From Dreissena polymorpha (taxonomy: Eukaryota > Mollusca > Bivalvia > Myida > Dreissenidae), in the NCBI RefSeq assembly GCF_020536995.1, contig NC_068366.1, positions 69,627,297 to 69,691,296 of the forward strand: DNA of 64,000 nucleotides. Direction: 5' to 3'. The notes beneath the pieces are model-generated. The model was given only the letters and a program-made list of their open reading frames with translations. It had not been told where the DNA came from and did no database searches. Of this stretch, positions 13,238-24,510 are shown piece by piece. Position 1 is the first letter of the stretch, and each line of letters begins with the position of its first letter. A program made the translations under genes and the position numbers.

Positions 13238-13481
13238 AAACTCCTACTACTTTTACTGATACTGCTGCTTCTGCTACTACTACTGCTACAACTTCTACCA
13301 CCACCACCACCACCACCACCACCACCACCACCACCACCACCTCCGCCGCCACCGCCGCCGCCATCGCTTTCGCCATCGCCTCCGCCACCGCCTCCGCCTC
13401 CGCCACCGCCACCGCCAACGCCACCGCCAACGCCACCACTACCACCACCACTACCACCACCACCACCACCACCACCACCTC
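12958..13481. repeat. Compound (ACT)n / (CCA)n triplet microsatellite, copy 2
   Basis: Counterpart of 4410-4945, net 12 bp shorter. The ACT block and the CCA/CCG block both differ in unit number from copy 1, consistent with slippage after duplication. Confidence 0.95.
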
Positions 13482-15226
13482 CTTCGCTCTCGTATGGTAT
13501 GAAAGTACTGAGGGTGTATATCCCATACACCATCAGTTTCAAACAGTGTAACTGATAATACTACATTTAGGATTTAAACCCGCACCAAGCTATTGTGTTT
13601 TCGCATTAACACATCATTTAGGATAAATTTGTGAACAAATCGACCGGTGAACACGTTTTATTTGATAAGCAAGTGCAAATTTGAGATACTAGACTTCTTT
13701 CTTTACACACCAAAATCCACAGAAATTCAAATAGGCGCGTTGACACCGAAAATTAAAATTTGAGACGAACATAGTAGCAAATTCGTTTCAAATATGGATG
13801 TCCACAATTCCCAGGAACTATATTGATAACATAAACACCAAATTATAAACAATAAAATGTATTAGTGGTTATAAATCAAATTGATGAGAACTCTCGAATA
13901 TATTTACATAGAAGTGTGTATACAAACATACTTCCATGCGTGGTGAGATTTTAAAGAAGTCTTGGTGATGTGCTTGGAAACTAAGATGAGGTTAGTTGTT
14001 GACCATCGTTTACACTGATCAAGAATATTTAGTCACCTATTGAATGCTTATCTTGGATTGGATAAAACCTATTTCGCCATCCGTTCCGAGTATTACCGGA
14101 CGCATATGTATACATGCTTTGAAAATCATGCTCATAAGTGAAATACTTGCTCACAACTGAAAGGGTTTTATGCTACAAACACGCAACCTATATGGCCTTT
14201 GCTATTGCCACTACCACTCTTACAGGACACATTGAAGTACATCTTCGTTTTTGAAGTGGGATATCATTTCCTCTTCGAACACAGAAAGCAGCTTTAATTC
14301 GAGGATTTTGTGTGAGGAGATCAATTGTCGTTATGGTGGATCCGACATCATTATAAGTTACAGATGAACACTTTTGTTGCTGCTAAAAAAGGTGCAAAAG
14401 TCAAACAAAACTTCACAATGACCACACTTGCAAGGAACCAAAGTAAATATTAGGTCAACAAGTATTGGTGAGACAGGAAAATGTTGAACACCCAAACAAA
14501 TTCACCAACATTCTTGGGACCTTATACAATGTTCAAATAGCGCCAAATTACACTTATACATTTAAATCCCTTGAAATAAAAATACCTTTAACTCACTTGT
14601 TAATACCCAGCGCGTTTAACTATGCCATACAAGCAGCCATTCACAGGAACATGCAAATTATTTTGATGACACTATGGCAATGCCAACTGATTCCTCTCAC
14701 AACAACAAACATTGAGAAAGACTGTAGAGCACTTATCAAAATGGCATGCATTATTACATAGTTTAACGGTTGGGATTGTTGCACGTTCAATACTCGTGTG
14801 TTCTCGCAGTTCCGTCCAACTCATCGTTACCGTTTCCCTGTCTTTCACGTAACCGAAATTTGAAAGAATCTTTCTGACTGTGCTATTTGTTCGGCGATCC
14901 CGGCGTCCGGTGCACACGTAAAATCTTTTGAGAGGTTACTACTTGTTCGAAAATCTAACACAAGCTTACCTAGTAATGGCCCAGCATCACTTCCGTTGTT
15001 TCAGGACATTCAGTAATGTTTCCGACTGCCTCCTGTACTGATGAAAAAAAATAGGTTATCATGAATGGATTTTGATTTCAAATAGCTAACAAAATAACAC
15101 CTTATTATCCTGGCGTGAAACCCGATCTTCCACCCTCTTTGCTCTACTCTAATGCACCATCAACAAACGTTTAATCTCCTGCTCAACACTCTCCATTCGT
15201 GTTTCAGGACACAATATAAGACTTTA

Positions 15227-15540
15227 TTATCCCCCGCCATAGGCGGAGAGATATTGTTTTGGCGTTGTTCGTCCGTCCTTCCGTCCGTCCGTCCTTCCGT
15301 CCGTCCGTCTTTCCGTGCGCCCGTCCGTCCGTCCGTCCGGAGCCATATCTTGGAAGTGCTTTTGCAGATTTCATTGAAACTTGGTATGAGTATATACATG
15401 GATAATAGGACCATGCACGCCAAATGGCATAGTACACCATTTGTTAATAACAGAGTTATGGCCCTTTGTATCTTTAAAAAATGCTTTTTGTGAGTCCGGA
15501 GCCAAAGCAGTGTCCAGAAGCATATTGGCGGGGGGTATGA
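15227..15540 (+). mobile_element. Complete CCCCCGCC-ended MITE
   Basis: Starts TTATCCCCCGCC and ends GGCGGGGGGTATGAAT, whose reverse complement matches the start, so the ends form short inverted repeats. Inside are a CCGT/CCTT simple repeat and the text AGCCATATCTTGGAAGTGC ... CAGAGTTATGGCCCTTTG. At about 310 bp with no coding capacity it fits a non-autonomous DNA element. The segmental duplication breaks within it at 15441. Confidence 0.7.
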
Positions 15541-17259
15541 ATTCAACGAATTAGCTTGTTTTTTAGATAATGCACTGTAAAGGTGCCAACCTTAAGCGAA
15601 CATGAATGCAACAATTTGCACATACAGACGTTCCAACACCATATTATTTCTGAAATGCATTTTCAATGCGCTGATTTCAACAATAAAAGTATGTACTTCA
15701 CAAACCAAGAAATAGTTTTTACACAAATCAAAATAGACTGGTGCTTTGGGTGAAAAGAAGATGATAGTAACCATTTGCTTATATGTTTTCAAACACGTTA
15801 CACTGTACAATGAGGTAAATACCAAAAGGAAAGTGCTAGGAGAGCAGATAAAATAAATGTAGGCTTTCAGATAGCTTTTGTTAGAATTTCCATTGGGAAC
15901 ACCAGTTAACGCAGAATACTAAAAGCAAACAATAGCGTTGCGACTACTTCGTGTGCGAAACAAAATAAACCAATAAGGAATGTGCTGCCATGAAGTCCTC
16001 AAATGAGAATAGCATGGCTGAAATTAAGAAAACCTTGGATAATGATTATACAAAACTTGAGCGAACATATGCATTACGGTTAATTTTGACAAGGACAGTT
16101 ATTAGAACAATCCAATATTTAAGTCAGATGCAACGCCCTTTCAACCTGGAATAATTGATGTCACCAAAATGTGTGACGAAAATACTTAAAACAAGAAAAC
16201 TGTGGGATACATATATCAAATACACTTTGCGTGGTTTCAGTGCTTAGAAATAAGGGGAAGCCAGTTCATTGTGGGCGTCACTTTTCGGCAAATGTTGCAG
16301 AGTGTTAACCAATAAAGGATGAAGGGAACTAGCAGAGGTCGTAAGCTCACATGATACCTTAGGATATAAAATAGCAAATGTCACATGGGATGGTGACAGC
16401 AAAGAATACCAAGATGTTAGCAGCTCTAAGAGCAACAAATAAGACCATCTAAGGGATAACAGGATATTAAGAAACTTTAGAAACTACCTGAAGCGCGATA
16501 TTAACAAATTGCCATTCTCTATGGGCAAGATCTACTAGAGCCATAAAATGTCATATGATAGACATCGTTTTACGCTCTATGTGAAATCAAAATGTATGAC
16601 CATGATATGATAGACATCGTTTTACGCTCTATGTGAAATCAAAATGTATGACCATGCTCAAAGCGGCTCACAATAAAAATCAGGGTAAACTTGAGGCTCT
16701 GTAAATGGTTAAGTCAGATGTCATATCAAATGATCTTATTCTACGTGGTTTACTGCGAAAGGCAGTGCGCCAAGTACAATATTCAACTTTATGCCAGTTA
16801 ATGTCAAGGTTTAAATGGTGTCTAGTGACCACGACCAAGTCAACAACTATATTGAAATGGTGTAAGATTCTTTTGCTCTGACGCTACAACACTTTTGACT
16901 ACAACACAGAAAGCTAAGGCGGTCAATAGGTCACAAGCAATATACCCTCAAAATTATGTGGGTCGGATACATGGGTAAATACACAAATTTAACAACATGT
17001 ACGCAAATACCAGTGAACTTAAAGCGTGATCAAATGTAGTTGACCGATGGCGTTCAGAACGCAGCATCCGTAACAAAGCGGCTGTACAAAGTCAAGAAAG
17101 CACGATCTTCACAAGCTAGCACAAGAAATCGAAAATACAAACTACATGAGGAAATTAATTATTGCAAAGAGATGAGTATTCCTAATAGCAACAGCCTCTA
17201 ACACCTTTAGCATCATTCATATTCTTAATAAGATATGTTATCGTTTTTTCAATACTTAC
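15541..17259. other. No recognisable gene
   Basis: I see no supported exon here. The only clear structure is the perfect 52-bp direct repeat at 16553-16656. Confidence 0.5.
16553..16656. repeat. Perfect 52-bp tandem duplication
   Basis: Two identical 52-bp units, 16553-16604 and 16605-16656, each beginning ATATGATAGACATCG and ending TATGACCATG. No difference between them, so the event is recent. Confidence 0.95.
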
Positions 17260-17342
17260 CTGATTATACTTAATCTGAATCATTTTTGGCTTTAAAACAA
17301 ACTTATAAGTCCCTGAAGTGTACCCCAAACTATGATTTCCCC
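17260..17342 (-). CDS. Candidate exon, unrecognised gene
   Basis: On the minus strand an acceptor-like tract (gttaatgtaaaag) opens an 83-bp exon of two bases plus 27 codons, reading GNHSLGYTSGTYKFVLKPK and ending KYNQ, then an ideal donor CAG|gtaagt. The donor is the main evidence. I do not recognise the peptide. It may belong with the candidate exons at 19675 and 21108 on the same strand, but no linkage is shown. Confidence 0.3.
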
Positions 17343-18445
17343 CTTTTACATTAACACACGACACAATTGTTGAACTCAAACTGATGTTAGCTCACAATAT
17401 ACTTAAACGTTCTATATATGAACGTAAACGAGACATTTGTAAGTAAAAATGAATACATTATTTTGCAGATGAAGATCCCCATAACCATACCTTGAAAGAG
17501 CATTACTCACTTAATTGTAAATGATTGATTTTAAATACGATCATAGCTGACTGGAATGTTGCACTACTTATAGCTGCTTTGCCTCATAAATCTATTGTTC
17601 AAATTAATAGTTGCAAATTTTAACAATTATACAAAATGAACGTCATGTGTATGACATTAAATATGTTTTTGAGATATATTTCATAGAGGTCTTTTAAATT
17701 AGTTGACATATGAAATATGCAAATCTATACCTTGTTATCGATGTTAAACGCTTATCAAAGCATACTAGCAATGTCAAAAGGCTTGACATAAACATGTTTT
17801 AATAGGGTTAAAATCTATTCTGGCACCGATTTTTTTTTAACGAGATTGCTTTTCACTTGTCTAGTTAACTAAGATGAACTGTTAATAAACCGAGTGATTG
17901 TTATCATATTGTGTGAATAAAACCATAATTATGGTGAATTGTCGCTGGAATATTAATTATGAGATTGTGACTTTAAACAATATAAAAGTAGATAGTATGT
18001 GGCAATGTTTATTATCTTGAATGGATATCTTTTTTCCGCATTGACTTAGTGCTGTTTATTCCAATAAAGTCATATTTAATTAATTTTAAGTATTTAATAT
18101 GAGCAATTTAACATAAAATGTGTATAAATAAACTAGACATTCGACAATGCGAGCTTATACTAATACGCTTCATTTTTTTTCTTTAACTATATTAAGTTAA
18201 GTAGATGCAATAACAGTATATTGTTGTTGAATGCTGTTTATTATGGTTGATCTTTATGGTGTTGAAATTGTTCCATCAGACATTAAGTTTTTTGGACTAT
18301 GTTCACACACACATATTATGAAACCGAATCAATTTCAAAGATGTTCCCTTGTGTGGTCCATTATCAATCTTATGTAAGTTATGATTCATTCTAGTTAAGC
18401 ACACCCTCCTAGCAAATTTATCTGCGAGTTGGTACACACGATAGC

Positions 18446-18960
18446 TTTAAAGGGGCCTTTTCACGTTTTGGTAAATTAACAATATTGATAAAAGATGTTT
18501 CATATTTGCAAATTTTCGTTTAAGTTATGATATGTGTGAGACAACCGTTATACTAAACATTTACCATGCTCTAAAATAGCATTTATATGCATCTTTTTAC
18601 GATTTAAAAACTTGAAATTTATAAAGCGTTGCAACTCGAAACGATTAAATAATTTGGAGAGCTCTGTTGTTGTCGTAATATTTTGTGAAACTACGAGGAT
18701 CGCTTATATCAAGTATAAAATACATCTTTCTTTGTAAATGGAAGAATGGCCGAGAGGTATAATGCGTAGACTTTTTACTCCATGACTCCAGGGGTCAATG
18801 GTTTGAGTCCTGCTGAGTGTTACCTTTTTTTTTCTTTATTTGATTTGATTCTTAATTTTGTACTGGAACTTGTTAGATCTAATGTTTACGTTTATCAATA
18901 TAAAGCATTTAATGACAAACTTCAAAACATGCCAAAATATATCAAAAAGGCCCCTTTAAA
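18446..18960 (+). mobile_element. tRNA-like SINE core within inverted terminal ends (long copy)
   Basis: The element is 515 bp. It starts TTTAAAGGGGCCTTTTCAC and ends AAAAAGGCCCCTTTAAA, a clear terminal inverted repeat. The interior has a pol III A box (TGGCCGAGAGG, 18747-18757) and B box (GGTTTGAGTCC, 18800-18810) with serine/leucine-tRNA-like spacing, followed by a T run. It is the same family as 7407-7883. Combining MITE-like ends with a SINE-like centre is unusual. Confidence 0.75.
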
Positions 18961-19674
18961 TTATTGTTTACTAACTGTATATACATATTTCTTTAATTAA
19001 ATCATACACCAACTTGGTTTTACAAACAATATATGACGTTAGTGTTTACATGAAGTTTAAAACCATACATGGGTATGAGCCTGTTTGGAAACCGACCCTT
19101 GGCTACCGCACAACAGAAGAACTTGAAGATGTGTTTTGTTTAAATTGAAATATTGGTTAAAGCCAAATACCAGTTGAAAGGAAAAATAGGTGTAAAACAA
19201 ATGTAAGTAAAATGCTTGGAGTATAACGACATAATATGCGAAAATATACCAGACATTATTCTCAAACATTTTCCTTCCTTAGTTTGCAATGTTCTATTAA
19301 TTACACATATGGTTATGACCCACTGCAACTTTTACGAGCCCAACTAGTCTACATCGCCACAGTTGAAATCATTGTTCAGTGTTGTTTTGGATATTTTTGT
19401 CCTGTATTGTACAGGCATTTTGTCATTTTATCTAATTAAAAGACAAGAGTGTAAGCAAAATTATCTCTTCTGATAAGATCTTCGGAGTTCCATTTACCTT
19501 AAATTTCATGCAACTAAAGAATGTTTGTTCGCGTTTTTTAGTTTAGCTACTAAGTTAGCCATAACAATGGCAGCACGTTTATGTCTATCAGAGAGCAAGC
19601 CGGTTTAACCATCTGAACTACGCGTTTAGGCTTTTTCAGATAGACAGGAAACATAATAAAGGCATAACACTTAC

Positions 19675-19802
19675 AAACTTCACCGGAATTGTCTCTCCAG
19701 GACCACAATTTGGTAGTCTATTGCTCTTAGGTACATCGATATTAATACTCTTGAAGACATTACATGCGCGTATTACAACAGAACATAGAAGCACAATAAT
19801 CA
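19675..19802 (-). CDS. Candidate exon, unrecognised gene
   Basis: A minus-strand open stretch ends in a strong donor, GTGAAGTTT|gtaagt. It reads from a hydrophobic run VIIVLLCSVVIRACNVFKS to INIDVPKSNRLPNCGPGETI and then PVKF. The 5' edge is uncertain: AG at 19803-19804 gives the coordinates here, and an AG inside 'atgtcttcaag' would start it later. The hydrophobic start could be a signal or membrane segment. I do not recognise the family. Confidence 0.3.
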
Positions 19803-21107
19803 CTTAACAGTTGTCGCAATTATCTATATGCAATACATTATTATTAAAGTGTACGTATTGGAAATCTGGGGCTTACGTCTCCAAGAATCTAATTTTCAAA
19901 TTAATTAATTCATCTAAATTTTAAAACAAATATTTACACTTTTCAAATGCGGTTACTTGTATTATGTTTAACTTATAATAATATAGAATCATTTGCTTTC
20001 TAGAAAAACCATCCATGTTTTCTAATCATTTCACATTCAGTAAATTTTAATCGTATGCACAAATCGTTTATATTTGTTTTTTTTTATTCCTGCTTAAAGA
20101 TACGACGCTGACATTTTACAATACGTTGTAAAGAAAACAAATAACTATTGGTAATAGAATGAAAACAGAATTGCAACATGAAACAAGAATTAAAGTTAAT
20201 ATTAATTTTAAGCCAACCAATCCCTTTAAACCATAGCACTGCTACAGGCTTAAAAAATATGAAAAAGATTACACTCATAGCAACCATGCTAAATAATGTT
20301 AACATTAATATAACGTATTATATAAAATACTTATGTGTGTAGTTGACTCGGTGAATACCTTCAAAGACCCAAATACGAACACAACTGAATAAATGCTTGC
20401 ATGCATTTAATACTGTTTTCCTGAAAAGGGAATATGCAATAAAACACATCTTTTTTTCAGAAACTTTTCAGAAATAGTTGAACAAAAATGTAGCTTTTTG
20501 CTCAGCAACCTTACACTCCATCAAGCTTTTTCGACATCTAATATAATTCGTACACTTGTGGAGTTCGCAATTCAGATTGATTGTTGTAAACCATTTAATG
20601 TTCATATTTGCATGCTTTATTTGCTGTTTAAATGCATTGCGGTAAACTAAGATATTTCGTTCTACAATAGTTTATCACAGCTCTTTGGCAGACATGAAAG
20701 TTGGGACACGGAGATACATGGATATAGTTTCATAACTAATTGTCACATTTTGACCAATTTTGTCTGATACTTGTCAATATTTGTCATGCCATATTTCATA
20801 TAACTAAGAATATAGTATTACATTTGGTAGTGGTAAAATTTAAAATCAGTATCAGTTGTTTAGTTTTATAAACACTTTCTCACATTCGTTATGTTTGTAT
20901 TTTGTGGGATTTTAAGACGTGGCCGATTCATTGACCTCAGTTTTGATAATTATTAATGTTTATTTATTTGCGCATTATCTTGTGTTTGCATCTTTTTTGT
21001 TAATTTCATATGCCTCACATAAAGTGCCTGTGATTTTGTTTGAAGATTTTTTTGTCCGCTATTGGCTGTAGAGTTGTAACTATCATATATGAAGTAATAA
21101 GTAATAC

Positions 21108-21173
21108 CTCTTTTGTGCGGATGGAAGTGCAAGATAACACTGACGTAACCATTCATACACCAGATGACATCCT
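21108..21173 (-). CDS. Candidate exon, unrecognised gene
   Basis: A 66-bp internal exon on the minus strand, bounded by an excellent acceptor (ctcttatttttgcag) and a GAG|gtatta donor. It is phase 1 at both ends, reading DVIWCMNGYVSVILHFHPHK. Symmetric phase 1-1 exons are common in extracellular proteins. If spliced to 19675-19802 the phases agree (G plus TG gives Val), which is suggestive only. Confidence 0.35.
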
Positions 21174-24100
21174 CTGCAAAAATAAGAGAAAGAAATAATT
21201 TAAATTCTTAACTATGTAATGTTTGTCAATATTTCATTTAAATGTAGGCATTACGCTGTGTGTACCTAGTTGTGTTTTCGTTTTTAAAAAGCCTGCTTAC
21301 CAGAGTGATGGGAAACACCAAATTCATACGCTAAAATATTAAATCGTTATTAGTTTTATTTCAATGTTTATTAATAACTTGAAAGACATTGAAAATGTTA
21401 TCTTTTGCATATTTATCTCTATATCCATTTTTATTCGTTAAATTGATCGAACGAAGCTACAGATTGAATGCTCAGATCCATCTCCAACATGACCCGTTGA
21501 AATTTCACAATTAAGTAAAATATATGTCAGCTATAAATGTTAAATGGACCAAACTCCATTTAATGATAATTACAGTAATTTTATTAATATTTCGTCGCCA
21601 GATCGAATAACGGTAAGTTCACTTAAATGAACGTTTTACAATTGTCTTTCCCAAATTGTAGGATTATCCGCAGAGCACCATTTCATATGGAATTAATATG
21701 TATTAATAATCAAATAACAAGATTATTGTGCAATCAAAATAAAACTGAAGCTTTTTGTTTATTTGCGCAATATTTAGTTAGCAATTATTTAATTAGAATG
21801 CATATTACGTATGCGATTAGAAGTATATATTATTTCATCTTGTTTAAATTAAAAAATATGTTGTCATAACGTAATGCTGCGTAATATTACACCTTCTTAG
21901 TCATCCGTAATTTCCCGTAATCACAAGTAGCGTTTCACTTACGCACCTTTAGCCACCCAAGGAAGTCTTAACCATGCTTAAGATCACGCTATACGAGGGA
22001 TAAATTTATAGTGTTGACGAAAGGTTTGGTCTTATTGTAATCAAGACAAAGCCTGGAAATACGTCTGAATAAATATAGACAATAAACTTGTTGTTTGTCA
22101 ATTGCTTCTCACGGATTATCGTACACTTTTTGGTTTTTGTATTGCTGGTTATTATTTGAATGTCATTTACATTTATTTTATAAAACATTTACTGGACATT
22201 TTATAACTTAAATAAGTAACTAAATAAGTTTACATGTAACCTAGAGTTCAGAGCGAGAATAAAAATGTAATAATTGTCAGTCAAGTAATGACATTTTTAA
22301 TAATACTGATGTTCAGAATATCAACTTGAAGAAATCGAAATCTTGACTTTAAAAATGCTATTTATAATATAAAAATATTGTTATTTAAAATCAAATATTT
22401 CGTATTATGAATATCTGGCTAATGGGTACCAAACATTTTTACCCATAGACCGATACACCACTAAAACATTTGTGTGAAAACGCAAATAGTCGAGCAATGT
22501 TCAAGACGTGCATCTGGGGCGATCACTAAACTGACCATACATTTTGGAAGATAAGCCACGTAAATCAGTAAATACGGTGTCTCTTAGCTCTCGAGTTTCC
22601 AATTAAACACACGTTACTCTTCAGACGACATGAATAGGAATTACTGTGTGCATGAGCAGCTCTATAGAGTTTTCCTTCATCGAGTAAATATGGAGGAAAT
22701 ACTGGCCAAAATCATGCCTTATTTGAATTGTATGGGATGAAACAATATAATATATGGGATACTTCTAATAAACGCCATCGTAACAACAGCTTTTACGTTC
22801 TGGTACTAGTAAACTATATCATCGTTTGATGCCAGACCAGTTTCAATTGTATGACATTTTGGACATGTGTTTGTTCACGTTAACAAGTACATATTTGTAA
22901 ACATGAAATACATTCATCCACCCATTTAATTTCTTAAATTTAATTTACGTGCAGCTTAATAAAATATAATTATAAATAAATAAATAAATACATTAATAAA
23001 TATAATATATATATATAAATAAATAAATAAATAAATAAATAAATATTTGGTCTTACATTCTTTACAAATGCCTGTCAATTTGATTTCCCTATTAACTTCG
23101 CTTTATGATGACATTACTACCGTTGATCTAGTTAAAATAGCATTAACAATGTATGTATTGTGGCGCTAAAAACTAAAGCTAGAAACATATGTATTTCTCA
23201 GTTTAATGAGATTTTTCTCTATGTGGGTTGTTTGAAAATCAGTTATAATAAGTGTGGTATAAAAATGACTATACAATTGAAATCGTTTATCTGTATTTCA
23301 TTTTTATTTTCGATTTCCAGGATCTAATATGATATGTTTACAGTCACTTCCCGACTTTTAAAGTTTGTTCAAAAACACTGAATTTAAACCTGTCATTCGT
23401 AGGCTACGAAATCTTACTTCCGCATTAATCCTTATTAAAGGTTCATTATATATCTAGTCTTCTGTTATATGCTGGCATACAATATCTCGCACATACGATC
23501 ACACACACATTTTGTAAACTTTACCCATGAAAATAGTAATAATCAAGTTATACAAATGGGTTAGTGGTTTGAATGGAGCCTTTCATTTCACGAAAGTTTC
23601 TAGCATCGGCCAAATACGCCTATTAGAGTATTGTTTTTTTGTATATTGAATATTGATTTGTTTACCCCATTTTTAACCATCGTCTTTCTTTTCTCTTACG
23701 TCTACGATATGTCTTTATTAAAAATATCTCGATTTCAACTAAGAATGTGTCGTCCAGTTCTTGGGGAGCCATACCGAAGGACACACTAACACGGAGTTAT
23801 ATAATCCAGTTCATAACACACTGACATACGACACATACTGGTCTTTATTAAAAGTAGAATATCACAATCAATCACATACAAATAAAATGATTGCTTCATG
23901 TGACCAAGCACACAACTATTACAACTCCACTTTATTACATTATACGAACACCCAATTTGATATGCTTCAAGCGAACGAAATTAGAAAGAAAAAAGTTTGT
24001 ATTATTGATACCTCACGTGTCACTCAATACAAGCACTAGTTTTAACATTTGTCTTAACGTAATAAGCGTATCTTCTTTTAGTTGATTTGTAAAAATTATC

Positions 24101-24272
24101 AGTTGAAATAATTATCAACATCAATATACATAATAATATATTCGGAACATTTGAATGAAATGACGTTTCAGAGGAATGAAAGAGAATCGTGTTTAATAAT
24201 CACACAATCTAGAAAAAACCATTTATATCTTCCAATAGAAGTCCAATTATTTTCAAATCTTTTATAGCGGAC
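21174..24272. other. No recognisable gene; simple repeats
   Basis: AT-rich sequence without a supported exon. It contains the AAAT microsatellite at 22973-23045. Confidence 0.5.
22973..23045. repeat. (AAAT)n microsatellite with TA core
   Basis: Runs of TAAA/AAAT units interrupted by a short TATATA stretch. Confidence 0.9.
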
Positions 24273-24367
24273 AATATATATATATATATATATATATATA
24301 GATATATATCTATATCTATATATATATATAATATATATATATATATCAAAATAAATAAATAAAAAAA

Positions 24368-24406
<39 letters not shown>

Positions 24407-24420
24407 AATAAATAAATAAA

Positions 24421-24458
<38 letters not shown>

Positions 24459-24466
24459 ATATATCT

Positions 24467-24498
<32 letters not shown>

Positions 24499-24510
24499 AT
24501 ATATATATAT
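24273..24510. repeat. (TA)n microsatellite
   Basis: About 240 bp of TA repeats with GATATATATC and AAATAAATAAA interruptions. Its length and sequence are prone to assembly error. Confidence 0.95.

Larger units (their letters stand above)
8564..15441. repeat. Tandem segmental duplication, copy 2
   Basis: The second copy of 1-6901, at offset 8563, changing to 8548 after a 15-bp loss in ninjurin intron 2 and to 8536 after a 12-bp loss in the triplet repeat. Identity outside indels is about 99.9% by eye. Homology ends at 15441; beyond it copy 2 continues into the rest of a CCCCCGCC-ended element while copy 1 does not. Confidence 0.95.

Noticed and set aside
18747-18810. A functional tRNA gene
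   Set aside because: A and B boxes are present, but the cloverleaf is poor and the unit lies inside a repeated inverted-end element with a relative at 7407-7883.
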